Source: Linepithema humile (Eukaryota > Arthropoda > Insecta > Hymenoptera > Formicidae). Taken from it: a stretch of 64,000 bases of DNA. The stretch covers positions 3,162,001 to 3,226,000 of the forward strand of contig NC_090134.1 in NCBI RefSeq assembly GCF_040581485.1, written 5' to 3'. Made by a program: the position numbers and the translations under genes. The notes below the pieces were generated by a model, which did no database searches, was not told the origin of the DNA, and saw nothing but the letters and a program-made list of their open reading frames with translations. Shown in pieces: positions 49,641-62,690 of this stretch; positions within the stretch are counted from its first letter, which is position 1; each line of letters begins with the position of its first letter.

Positions 49641-51340
49641 CTTCCGGAACAATAAATTATAGCCTTACCAAATTGTGGCAGAAATATACAATTTCGATGG
49701 CAACGATCCATAATCTTCGATTTTGGACGAAACATATTTTTGGTCAAAAGGTTTTGCCTTACGATTAATACTAATACAGAATTAATACCAATATTCAGAT
49801 GATAAAAATGTAATTCGAAATTATACAACTAGTCACGAAAGTTCACCCAGAACTGTCTGTTTTAATGGTAACATAGTTGAAGGGCGCTACTTGACGGGCA
49901 ATACGATACGCGATCGAAACGAGTAATACGAGTCCGTCGATCATGATACCCAGACCATCCTGGGAATATCCTGATAAAAATGCAGTTTTGTGCGAAAAGA
50001 CGTGACCGCAATATCTGTACGTCGATGAGGTGCCCGACCGCTTGCAATTTCCACACGATATATGCGTCGTGATGTCATCGGGGACAAACATTGTGACAGA
50101 TTAGTATACTTAATTTTCGATACAGAGAGAATAAATCTAAGGAAGTTACTGCAGCTATTTATGGATACAAATCAATTTTAAATAAAATGCGAATCAACAC
50201 GTTTGCATTGTTTTGCATTCCGGATAGAACAATAAATTATTATTGAATTAATATTTATTTTTGTGTGATCGCACAAATAATTAATCAATCTTTTTCACTT
50301 ACGCATTGATTTTAGAGAGCATTTTTCCGTCAATAACATCGAAGTCTCATTAAAATTGCATCAGTTTCCATTCTCATATTCGGCGGAGGTCGTCATTATC
50401 GCTGTACGAAAGGAGCACTGATATACGCCGACGCGAAGCGTGTGCAAGAAGCGGCGGTAACGCATCGCCAGGAAGTCGGGCGATGGACGCATACGTTACC
50501 GGACCGCGCGCCCTCGGTCGCGCCAAGTTAACTCTCGTGCCACCCGCCCCTATCGCCGCGGGTAGTTAACTGCGGTGAATCCTGGCACCCAGACCGACCG
50601 TACGTCAACCGTACGATGCTTCCCCGGCACGATTGCTCCTCCGGGGATTGCGTACTGCTTGTCGTACCTGGCTCAGGAAGACCCAAGTCAATTTTCGGCA
50701 AATTCGCCATTTTTTAATAATATAAGAAACGAGGATTGGAAGCGAGACTCATATTTCCTAATTTCTTTTAAAATTGAATTTTTAAAACACAATCATATTT
50801 TATGCCTTTTATTGTATTATTTCCAGCTAAAAAAAAAGAAACCAAAAGTAAAATCCGACAATATCAATTTTGAGATAAAGTACAGGCAACACGTATCCAT
50901 TGAAATCTTGTATTGTATGTGTAAAAGATTTTTTGCAATAATTCATTGTTTCTCAATAGAGTGAAAAAAAACCTATACTGTTTACAGAAGAAATAAAATA
51001 TTTCTGAAAATATTTTCTAGATGTCAAATATTTATAAAAAAATAGTTCTAACGTATTTTTTTATACTACTCGAATATATAGAAAATATGTCCCGAGGATG
51101 TATTCACTCAATAAAATCAGAAACTATGTAAAATAAAAAGAAACTCGTCCCGCAACAGTTTGATGGTTCTAAACGTACGTTGCTTTACAAATTTTAACAA
51201 AATTTACTCCTTAATGTCCCTCTTATTACGAGTTTCCATAAGTTTTTAAAATAATTTTTTATTACGTTTCATATATTATATATAGCTACTAATTTCTTCT
51301 GTTTTATCATCTACATATAAGCGGTACGTGGAAACAATTT
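49641..51340. other. Non-coding, mixed then AT-rich
   Basis: The minus-strand frame at 49843-50091 (82 codons) has mixed codon use and one hydrophobic stretch, but no splice context, partner exon or recognised family. A GC-richer block lies at 50380-50710. 50710-51340 is AT-rich. Confidence 0.45.
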
Positions 51341-53290
51341 AACGATACAGTCCATTAAAAGAAATCACTCAATTAACGAGTGCCGGCGGCGAATAATTTG
51401 AAAATTCGATCTGGTCTGCCTCTCGCAGGCTCCACGCAGAGAAATTTCGCGGTACCATAAATCAATGAGATAACAAATCGGCGATATTGCGATTATTCCA
51501 GATATTTCCCGCTGGAACCACCGTCTAGATACCGCGCGATGATGATTATGCAGTTTTGCCGTGGTAATTTGCACACCCGAAGAATTGTCGCAATTAGCAG
51601 CATTGCTGCGTGATACTTTTATTTACCTTGCAAACCAACGCCGGTACATTTCCATTTCGTCGTTGTGGCGATATTTCAAAACGTTTTCAAACCAATCACT
51701 CTTTACGATCGACGGGCAAAGTTGAATTTAAAATTGTTCGAAGAGAAAATCACACACGCGCTCTTTAATAACGAGTTTGAAAACCAATTGCGTGTTTAAT
51801 AACAAGCAATCTGCCCGTCGGTACTACATTTAATCGAACGCGCGCGTATTTCGATGTGTATACATGTAAAATATAATAAATGCGCCAGGAAACGTACGTA
51901 TGACGATTAAGAAATATTTTTACATTTCCATCACTGAGTTTCTTAATACAATTCTATTTTTGTATTCAGCAGACATTCGATCGCAGTTGATGTAACTGGC
52001 GTGTGCAGAAATTATCTGCAAGATGAAATTCGATGAAATCGCAAGCCTTATATTCTTCTAAGATAAAATATCTTTCTCTCATCAGTTCGTTTATATGCAT
52101 AAATTTTTGTAAATTTTACATTAAATATTCTTAAATATTCTTAAAAAGAAATGTTGCAATGGAATTCCCATGTCGAAGAAGATATCTACTTCGAATTCAC
52201 CGAGGAAACCTTTCGTCAGCCAAAGAAACGACTTCCGAGACACCTTGTGTGTGCAACGTGCGAATAGTCCGAGCTGCGCGTGCGAACACATGTGAACTCC
52301 AAGTGGCGCGGGGCTACACGTGTATGCGAGTAGAATCTTAATCCAAGATTGCATCACGAAATCTCGCGGGGGGAAGTGAGAAGATGGGAAGGGCAGCTCC
52401 GTCGCGACGCCGGTTCTCCCGTAAAGTTAGGACGACCGGGGGGACAGCCAAGAATTCCGCCGATTCGCGAGAAGGAAGTCGAAGCCGCTCCCTCCGCCGT
52501 CGCCGCCGCCACTCCGGGGATCCATTCAGGAGCAGACGGTAGGCACCTTGGCATAGATATCCGATAAGATTTCTCCCGAGACGTGGCCCAGGACGTCGCC
52601 ACGAGAATCTCTTCTCGTCTCGGAGCCGAGACGAGACCGACTGATTGTGAAATCGCGGCACGTATGGCGAACGCGTGCGCCCGGCATTTAAAATTATCGG
52701 ATAGACTCTCTTTCCTCCTCTTCGCGCGGAATATACAGGATAATTTGATTGAACTTTACGACTTGGAATAATCTTTATAACTTTTACAAATGAAAATTGT
52801 GTGCAGCGATTATGATCAACTATGTGTCAATGTGGTGCGAATAACGTTAATATGGCCAATATTTGATATTTTATTGAAGTTTATGTTCAAATATTAATAT
52901 TTATATATACATTTATATATACATTTATATAATATTAGAATAACATGTTTATTTTAATATATAACTATAATGATCAAATAGTTATTAATTTTTGTTGAAA
53001 TGGTAAATAGATTTTTACAGGAATTTTTTATTTTAGGCTTCATATCCAGATTTTATATTTTGAGCTTATTTGAGCTTAACTGAATAGATCTGTCATTCTT
53101 TTAAATTTTTTATATATACGGATACGATTGATGAATCAAAGTACGTGCTTCGTATAAAATTCATAATGTTATCTTTCGAAATTTACATAAACAAAGATTT
53201 ATATTTATACAAAAAAATTAGCAGGAATGGCAATTTTAATCTACCTTGTATTCGCGACCTAAATATATTGAAACAATTTTTACACGGATC
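51341..53290. other. Non-coding with a GC-rich island at about 52170-52760
   Basis: Balanced at 51341-51880 and AT-rich at 51880-52170. In the GC-rich island, frames on both strands are open (52338-52661 -, 52354-52602 -, 52349-52567 +). 52760-53290 is AT-rich with ATTTATATATAC-type short repeats near 52909-52935. Confidence 0.5.
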
Positions 53291-54900
53291 TCACAAAAAC
53301 TGTAGCCCCGGGTCTCAAGGGGTTAATCTCGGGATCACAGCGACGTGGATTAATTCGCCGACGTGTAACGCTCGCACGTGTCGCGCGAGTAAAACACAAC
53401 ATGGTCGCGCGTATCGCGCTTTTTGCGATTCAAATCTCGAGTCGAGCGGACTAATGACCGGGGAAGGGCTTTTCCAAGTGTGAGTCTCGCCGAGAAGCGA
53501 GACAGGAGATTGCTCCACGGTGAGATCGACGTGCGAGTCGTTAAACTCACCCCGGGGACCGTAAACTACTGTGAGAGGGTCGAGCCGAAGGGACAACAAT
53601 GTCCACCTCGCAAAGTGCGAGGGACACGAAGCGACAGGGCCGAGCGAATCCTTTCGGATAGGTCGAACAGATAAATACAGATCGTAGGTCGAGATCGTTC
53701 GGAAACAAATTGACACCGAATAAATGGTAAGATCGGAGACAAATTTATTGCGACTGAAACTTGGAAATAAAATTTAAATTTTCGGCACTGAGCTAGCAAT
53801 AAGATTGCGTTTAAAAACGTTGATCAAACATCTTAAAAATTAAGCAAAGTGTCTTAAGCTTTTTTCTTTGTTTTTGATGTATGGACATTTCTTGACTAAT
53901 CGGAAAATGATTCCTTTTTAAAACTTGAAAAACTTGGTTGGAAGTTTAGATGTTAAATCGTTTCTTTAAACGCTATTTATGTATATTAATATTAAAGATC
54001 TGCTTAATATAAATTTAAAAATTATGTAAAAAAAAAAAAAAAAAAAAAAATACAAGAAATTTGTACACCGCATAAAATAGCAGTACGAGAAACTATTAAC
54101 CTCAGATCTACAAAAAAGTTTCCATGCGATAAAGGCGAGAAAAAATCTTGGCGATAACTCTGGCAAAAAGCTAAGAAGAAAGAAAATGAGAGAAACCTGC
54201 AGGTCCGAAGGGATTCTGAGATTTCATTACGTCACAAGGACAAAGTTCCCTGCGAGACGGAACAACTAAATTAACGTCGTTAATTACATCTCGCGATAAA
54301 GTGCGGAGTAAGCAAAGGTGCGAAAATAGCAGAGTTAGACGGGAATCGAATTGAAGACGAAGGTTGAGATGAAAGGAGCGGTGGAATAAACATAATTTAT
54401 CGTGTGCTAAGCGCGGAGGGAAGACGGACGACGGGAAAAAGCGGTACGTGTAAACGTGAGTGTCAAAAGGGGGCCGGAATGGCGCTGTTTAAGTCCGGAC
54501 AAACGCGGAAATGAGGGAGAGAGGAATAAAATGCGACGCGGAGTGGCACCCTTGGTACGAACGAGCCGCGTAAAAAGTGTTACGCCAAGCGGAGGCCGCC
54601 GTGAAAAGAAAGTAAGATTAAACCCAAAGTCGAGGAGTTCGCTTAATCTCCCATTTGAATAATGGCAACGGCTCGAGTCACGAACAGTCAACCTGCCAAC
54701 CAGCCAGTCGGCTGGTCGACCAGCTGGAGTGATTCTAACAAAATTATTCAGCCCACTTTTGTAAATGACCCGTCGCAGACTCGTCCGGGCATCGCTTAAC
54801 AGACGGCTCGACCTTTTTACACGCGTGCAGCTCTTATGACTTCGAAAGACCTCATCAACGGCCTGACATTGTTGCGTCGCGACATTCATTCTGCATTATC
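53291..54900. other. Two GC-richer blocks with AT-rich break and poly(A)
   Basis: Blocks at about 53291-53730 and 54130-54900 carry overlapping frames on both strands (53315-53716 -, 53423-53674 +, 54407-54889 -, 54456-54662 +) without domains. Confidence 0.5.
54028..54050. repeat. Poly(A), 23 nt
   Basis: Uninterrupted A run in an AT-rich spacer. Confidence 0.95.
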
Positions 54901-57600
54901 TGCTCTTTACGATCGAATTGAAAGCCAATATATCACTCGTAAAATTGCAGAGAAATAAATAAATAAATAGATAAAGAGAAAAGAGTTCGTTACAAGTCAA
55001 TTTAGTTATAAATATTTAAAAACCTAATACTAATAAATTAATTTATTTTGATATCTTACAGCAAATGTTATTAGCGATAATTTGTTTTGAATCAGAATAT
55101 TGCTATAATCATTATAATTTAAAATAATTCAAAAAATGTTATTTATTTCTAATATTTATTAAAAACGCTACGTGTCATTCGAGATAATTATTTTCGCCAA
55201 TAAGCGCTTCTGTAGAATTAATAATAATTAAATAAGCTATTTCACTTCGGTGTACCGTGTGGAACTCGAAACACCGTCGTCGATAGCTTGCATTAAGTTT
55301 TGACCAGCACCGTGACGCGTGAGCTTCGTCAGCTCAGGACACGGCTTCGCTTCAGCTGGCAAAGTCCTGCTGGCCGATCATTCTCGGAGATCCTTCCCGG
55401 GCTAGGTCGCTCGAGCTGACTAACAAACCGCGCTTCATTAAAACGTGGTAACCCGCCGAATCGGTGGTAATTGAATCGACGGCCGTCCATTGAACTGAGT
55501 CCGCCCGGGTTGCGAGCCGCGGAGTAACTTTCGGTTCGGAAGTTCGGGCCCGCGCATCGCGGCCGGAAGTATGCGCGCGCTGGCTGGCGCTGGCGCTGCA
55601 TCGTTTAGGCGAATCCGGGAGATCGGAATTCGAAACTCCATTCAGTTCCGGTCTGCGGCGACAGCCTGGAGGGATACGGATGGATGCCCGTACAGCTAAA
55701 CTCAAAAGTCAGCAAGTGTTTAGAATTAGTTCTCAATCCCAAACGTTTAACCGTATAAAATAAATCTGTGTGCGGAATTGTTTCGTTATTTAACGGCAAA
55801 GTTTATTTAATCTTATGAATATTTTCTTATGAATATTTAATCTTATTTGACAAGAAAAACCATAGAAACAATAATATTAGAAAGAAAAAAACTTTTGTGT
55901 GATCTGTAAATTCTATTATATTGGTTAACGTTTGATACATTTTTTATAAATTTTAAAGAGTTAGAATGAAAGTAATTATTCCTGATTCACAACAGAAAGA
56001 TTAAATAACTGTGAGAAACAGTAGTTTTATTACACCGACATTTCTGTTGTATAAAAGATGTCTTATATTGATTGTATTCCAGATGAAAAGTTAATGATGT
56101 ATGTTTATTCTCGTTTATTCTGACCTTCGGAGGATTACGTAATCAGATCCGCGTTTCGCGGAATTATTTATTTATCCGTTTATTCGCAAATTCGCGAAGA
56201 TACGTTTGGTAAATTGCAACGCACGCTTCCCATATCAATTTTCGCGAGAACCATTCCGACAGAAGCGCGGCGGAACAGCGATGCATTTATTTACACGGCA
56301 CCGCTAACAATATCCGTTGTATATGAATCGTATATGAACATCCTCAATGTTACAGACGGCTCACTGGCGAGGATATCAGACGATACAGCGAATGCACAAT
56401 ATCGATCTCCCTCTTTCGCTCCCTTTACCCTTTATTCCTTCTCTTACAGTTTCTAACACAAAGCGATAGCAAGCAGAAACGCTTCATTCGTATATAGTAG
56501 AACTACAGCGTTTAATAATAGAGGGGCAAAAGTTCAAAGTACAATAGCGAAGTGGACGGGCTCTTCAAAATGCTCGACAGACATCGAACGCGAGAGATTT
56601 GGATGTGGATACGTATATGAAGCACAAGCCGAGCACCTCTCTCTTAACGTCGCTCCGGATTTAGAATATTCATGAGGCCCGCTCGCAGCCATCGAGAATC
56701 CGCACAAATGTTTCCGGATTAATATTTGAGATCTTACGTCGGTCGGATCCGCATAGACGACTCGGCAGAAAAAAAAAAAAAAAAAGACGAAGCGGAAGAA
56801 CTCACCGCCCTCGCTCGCTATGAATCACGGTGCTCGCATCGATCCGAGCTCTATTTCTCGTCTTGTTATTTAAGGCGCCGGGTTTCATAAGACCAGCCGA
56901 GGAACGGCTTGCACATGCCGGTATTCAATATTTTAATATGAGAGATTGAACTGAGCGATTTTTGTAGACTATTTAAAAATTACCTTCTTTATTCAATAAT
57001 TAAAGCTTATAGTAATTTTTTTTTGACGTTACTGTACGTCAAAATCACGCGTATAATTTTTTAACAATTTGTATTTAGTTTTTTCTTCATAAAAGTAGCA
57101 CAACAGCAATATATAATTATATTTTTTATTGATTATAATTAAAAACGCTGCTCTTCTAATTTTATTTATAATTTAACTTGAGTCTTAAACAAGATATTTA
57201 ATATTAGAAACTAACTTGCGATGAATGAGTATGCTGCATCAAATTTTAATTGATATGTTTCTATATTCGTTTGGAGATGAAATTACATCTAATTATCATT
57301 TATCGCATTATATATTTTCTGACCGTCGTTATATAAAGATCTTCGTCGCAGAAAAGAGATTTTTCATCAATCTCGCCCTTAGCAAACATGCAGATGGTGC
57401 AGCAATCTTCTTCAATAATTCCGTTATTAGTATGCTAGAAATGTACTATGATGATGCGCGCCGCGATTTGCAAACGAAATGAATGCGTTTTCTACTACAT
57501 TTTTTAAAATTAAAACCAGACCAAGATGAATTTAATCAAGAATAACGTATCCTAATTGAAGCAAAAGCGGAAACCATCGCCGACGACTTGATGTAGAGTC
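54901..57600. other. AT-rich DNA around a GC-rich island at about 55250-55700
   Basis: The island has several frames open on the minus strand (55329-55705) with no domain and no clear splice context. Elsewhere AT-rich or mixed, with a short direct repeat (TCTTATGAATATT, twice) at about 55811-55838. Confidence 0.5.
56769..56785. repeat. Poly(A), 17 nt
   Basis: Uninterrupted A run in a GC-richer segment. Confidence 0.95.
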
Positions 57601-59330
57601 AAAACACTAATATCCAGAAATTGCTATGCCAATTATTCCTGATATTTGGAGAATAGCTGCGCAGCTCTGATTTTCGTCTATCGCCGCCACGTTCATTTCG
57701 TATTTGGAACTCGCCGCAGCGTTGTGCGTGAATAACGGCAGCCAAGCGCCGTTATTCGTCGAAGAAATGTCGAAAATTTCGGCGCGCGCGCGCGCGCGAG
57801 TGCATCTACCTATCGCCCGATAACACCATCGTGCTCCCCGCGTGCGAAACTCCATAACTATGCAAATAATATACGACGGGATTTCGAGCCGCTCGGAGGT
57901 AGCTCTGTACCTCGTGCAAGAACGCACGCCGGTTTAATTGGAAACTTGGATATTTGCGAAATCCACTTAATAATATTACGCGCGGGCGCGATTTCGTTAG
58001 AAAATTATTGTTTTTGAATTATGGGCCGTAACGACATAAAATCACGACTTATGTTACGAATCCGCTAGATATCGATTTCGCTTAGAGGAAATTATATCGC
58101 GCGAAATGGAAATGTATCATTTTCGAGCGCCTGTTATTATTTACGCTTTGTCTGTGGATTGCATGCAGTGTGGATGTATATTTTGAATGAAAGCGAGGGA
58201 ATGGTAAATTGAGTTTTGTTTACGCAAAAACATAAAAACAATAATTGGAAGTAAACGATGTTTAATATAAATAACTAACATTTTGCATCAATTTAATCAA
58301 TAACAATTAATGTTAAATATTAACCTTTATTATAACATATAACAAATTTAGAAATATCAGTATAAACGAGAAAAGTATAAACATATTCTCCGATTACTTA
58401 GTCTGATATTGCAAATTTGTAATGAAATGGCTCGTGCGTGCTTGATTCTGCAGAATTATTAGTATAATAATATTTCTTAAATATAAATAATTCTACAGTA
58501 ATTTATTAAAAGAAAAATAAGAACAGTAAAAGAATTAAGAATTGGTTCGTAGGTTGTAGAGATTGTTCCATGTATCTTATGGATTTTGAAATTGTTCTCG
58601 CATTCGGCTCGATTACACAATCTCGTACATTGCGAGCTCGTCAAGTGGCCGATTAGGCAGATGATCTCAAGATCGGCAAGATTCTCGATGTATTCATATC
58701 CATTCGTCCGATCGGACCATCCTGAAGGCTGACCCACTAACGTCCGCCAATTAGGAGTAGCAGACCGCGAATTAACCCCTAGCAATTGCCGCTAATCCCA
58801 GTAATTACGTTCACACCGATCGGTCGAACTTTTCCCGTGCCTCTCTCCGTTTCTTTTTTGCCACGCCAATGGCGAGCACATGAAAGAAAATTTAATTTTG
58901 AAGTGTTAAACGTACCAGAATTCATCAAGCTTTAAATAAAATAAATGTTAATTAGTTAAAATATTTAATTTTGCATAAAAAATATATTGACAAAGGCTTT
59001 TTAAACGTTTTAAAATTTACTTTACAATGCAATATCGAAATTTCCAGCAAAACATATCTGACATATAATTAATATGTTCAACTTTCTATTGAATTAAAAA
59101 TTGCTCCTAACAAAGGACTGCATTTGTTATACTGTGCTGTTGCAGAAAAATAAAAAAAGCTTTGCAGCGTTAAAATATATCGAATTCAACATACGATAGA
59201 AATTACAGATATTGTAATGGAAATTGTTACATATTTGTTTTAAGTTATTTCTTTTTTTTTTTATCCAGATAAGCTATTTTTCGCATCTACAGTCGCATAT
59301 CTTGTTCTCGCAATTTTCAGAATTTGCGGA
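57601..59330. other. GC-richer block then AT-rich
   Basis: GC-richer at about 57601-58170 and 58570-58870, AT-rich elsewhere. The frames at 57607-57927 (-) and 58477-58785 (-) are not recognisable as protein. Confidence 0.5.
57782..57798. repeat. (GC)8 dinucleotide run
   Basis: Alternating G and C over 17 nt, a rare microsatellite type. Confidence 0.95.
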
Positions 59331-60654
59331 TCTCTCTTAATAAAAAGGGAATGAGTTTCCAGAATCCTCGCCTCCTCTCCTAACGTAACAAAAATGAGCT
59401 TAATGCCTGAAAGGGTTAAGGAGAGTGAGGCACAGACGAAGCGGATTAGGGCCGCCGGATCAAGGAAAAAGTTTCTGCCGGCTTAAACGCGGCACAGTTA
59501 CATAAATGCATTCGCGCTCTTTCGCTAATAGAAATGAATGTTACTCCTCACCGGTAGGGAATTTCAAGGATCTCAACAGTGAAATAGCATCCTACTCAAC
59601 ATTCTTACATTGCATCCGTTTTTCACGAATTTCTCTGCGGGATTGAAATACAATATCGCGAGTTATGCGCGAATTATCTCAATAAATTACGGATCTATTT
59701 AGATATATAGATTTTACTATTTTTTAAATTATTTAATAAATATAATAATAAATATGTAAAATAAAAGCCTAATATATAAAAAGTATGACAAATAATATAA
59801 TAACTGCAGCGAATATAATACTTAATAATTTATTAATTTTATTTTTTAATAATATTAAGCATTTAGAATTTTTTTTCATTCTTTTTTAAAGTTTATTCAG
59901 TGTCCCTGCAGTCTACAGAAAAGGATAAGGAAGAACTAACATTAATTTGTCGGAGAGAAAAATTTTTTGTACTTTTCGAGGTAGTTGCGTGTGCATATTA
60001 AACGCGGACGAGCTAAACATGAATTAACATCATAATGAAATCTCTCGGAGAGAGAGATGTACCTATTCTGCGCTTAATTCCTTTGGTATTTATTATTATT
60101 ATGGTATACATGCTTCATACGTATCATGGATTAACCATACGCAGTACACTACATTACTATATTTTCACTTTATTTATATAAATTTTTCTAATACAGCGTT
60201 TCTTCATTATCTTTTATCCCGCATTTGCTCCTGAAATCTATTATTTAATTATCAAATATAAAATATATAATATGCAATATATTATATATATATAATGTTA
60301 TAATATATAACGTAATATAATATATAACGTATAATATATAACGTTATATATATATAACGTTATAAAATAATGGAACGATTTAAATCGTTATTTTATCTCT
60401 CGTTTATAGCGTGGAAATCTGAATTCTCGAAAATTGTAGCACTTTCAACTTCTACAATTTTTATTATTTTCATGTGATTCGTTTTCCGCGAAATATGAAC
60501 TCACATATCCTCGTCGTTCATATCCGTTTCGTAACGAGTAACCATTCTGCTTACGTAGAATGAATGCGTAATTTAGGCCGATAACATGTACGCTTAACGA
60601 TCCGATCATAATTAGTATTCATTCCACTTTGATCTTTTCTGGCTCGATCAGATC
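59331..60654. other. Non-coding, AT-rich
   Basis: A small GC-richer part at 59340-59560, then AT-rich. Nothing else is recognised apart from the AT repeat at 60255-60365. Confidence 0.6.
60255..60365. repeat. AT-rich low-complexity tandem repeat
   Basis: Repeated AATATATAACGT-like units, at least four of them, within runs of TA. It is self-complementary in several places. Confidence 0.8.
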
Positions 60655-61190
60655 GGGATTCTACATTTTTTTATTATTCCATCGCGAAATTATTCTCCCT
60701 TCTGCTGATCGTATGAAAAATGCAGCGGTATGAAAACGAGCAGTTTTATAATTCCCACGACGTGTCGATGCGCTCGTTTCTTACGCGATACAACCAGGTA
60801 CACCTGTCGCCGCGCATAAAGGGTCGTACCACTTGCGCCATGAAACTCCAGTAGCGTGGAAAAGTCTTCGGCGACGAGCTCGGACATTTATTAACATCTC
60901 GAAGCGGCAAACCCACGTTCGCGTTTTTATAGAGCATAAATGAAGCGCATATTAAAGACAATTTTAACTCTTATTTGTGATTTAAATAAGTTTTTTTTTT
61001 GCGCAAAACAATTTTACAATTTGTTAACACTAGAACGGTTTATTTCATATTTTTATGATACACTTGTTCAAACATCTGTCGCTCTGCATGAAGATTCATA
61101 TCGCTTACGAGACTTCAGTAGTATAAAAAAGTTTACCCCGACGTGCTCGGACATTTATTGATGCCTTGAGACTGGGAGACCGATATTCAT
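60655..61190. repeat. Diverged tandem duplication, unit about 267 bp
   Basis: Copy 1 is about 60655-60922 and copy 2 about 60923-61190. Over 60846-60920 against 61113-61188, 52 of 75 positions agree, including a perfect 15-mer at 60878-60892 and 61145-61159; of 23 differences 17 are transitions. Ordered anchors continue leftwards: 60800-60817 with 61072-61089 (14 of 18), GATACA at 60787 and 61057, and 60738-60752 with 61006-61020 (11 of 15, all four differences transitions). Offsets stay within 267-272 bp. Copy 1 is GC-richer and copy 2 AT-richer. Minus-strand frames in copy 1 (60690-60887, 60746-60961) are broken in copy 2, so a conserved protein is unlikely. Edges are approximate. Confidence 0.8.
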
Positions 61191-62690
61191 AGAATTTTAT
61201 CGATAGATTTAATCAAACATATTCTGAATAAATTTTTATGCCTCCTACATAACGAGCAGCGAACGGTAAACGCGGGTAACTGCACAGCGTAAATCGAAGA
61301 TATTCGCATCGTAACGTTCGTTCGTCGAGCACGAGACCGCGCGTTGCATCCGGTCACGTACGGGGGCAACACGCGTATTCATGGCTACGGTGAGAGGATA
61401 AACATCGCATTACGAAAGTCGAGCACGTAAGGCCCGAGAAGCCCTGGCCAGGGCCGAGGAAAAGTGTACTACCACTACCGGCTTCTTCCTAACGTTATCG
61501 ATGAGGTAAATAAATAAATAATACACGATCATCAGTGTGTGTCATCTGTATGTGTGTATGTATGTGTATATATGACAGCGTAGCCGCGCGCACGTACGAT
61601 TCGCGCGTCTCTCGGCGCCGTAACGTCCGAGCAGTTCCGTGCATTTTTTTCATAGGCGCGTCGAATGGACCATCGTAAAATCGTACGCGCGCGTTTATCT
61701 CTTACGTGCGAGCGCTTCCAGCGCTCCGGCGCTCTATTTCGGCCGCGTCGGACAAGACACATCGGCGCGCCAAGATAATGGAGCAGAAAAGCAGGTAACG
61801 CGGTGAGCAACGGCCGAGACTTATTCCGCACGGAGTATTTTGGGACGAATGGGAAGATCGGACCTGGTCCGGAACGGCGACCGGGTCATCCTAACTCCTT
61901 TTCCTCCCTTTTTCTGTTCTTACGTGCTCGGCAAGACCGGATATTTGCATACATTTTAGAACTTCAATGTATCTGTTCTTGTGAGAAAAATGGGCGAATA
62001 AACAGAATCGTTTTTAACTAAACAGTACAATGTACAAATCTTATAATAATAAAATCACGATTTTAATTAATTTTATAATACTCTAACATATTGTATCTGC
62101 ACTGATTATCATGAATTTAGTAAAGACAAATTTTACGAATTATCACGAATAATATTAAGCCTGCCAATTATGTGTCGTGTAGCAATAAAATAATTAAAAT
62201 GTTTTCATGTTAAATTCAAGCGTTTCTAGATCGATACGATGGTTATCTAGACGGTGAGCTACCGGTAATGCATCGAGAAGCGATCGGTCGGATTCGGCAT
62301 AACCGTCGATACCGAAAATTCCAGACCACAGTTTCCGGTAAAAAATGCCGGATTGCGTGGTACCCTTCGCCGCCGAAACAAAGTTAGAAACAGCATTGTT
62401 CGTACGAGCATCGTATCGTACAATTTTATTGCACGGTACTTTCACCGATTGGATGGACCGGGCGCATAGATAGCAGCCGCGCCGTCGCTGTTCGAAAGTT
62501 TGCCGCAAGAGAGAGAGAAAGAGGGGCAGGGGGGAGAATGCACGCGGGACTAGCGGAATGACCGGCGATGTTACGAATTTTGAGTAAAATGCCCGCGGCG
62601 AATCGCCGATTCAGTCCGGGTTTTTTACAGACGCAAAAATCTGCTGAACCGGGGTATCGCCATTGGCACGATTTTGTCATACGAGTCTTT
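61191..62690. other. GC-richer non-coding stretch
   Basis: CpG-rich at about 61240-61900 and 62210-62690, AT-rich between. Frames on both strands are open without recognisable domains (61532-61831 -, 62194-62508 -). Confidence 0.5.
61534..61571. repeat. Degenerate (GT)/(GTAT) microsatellite
   Basis: GTGT and TATG units interrupted by CATC; an old, imperfect microsatellite. Confidence 0.75.
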
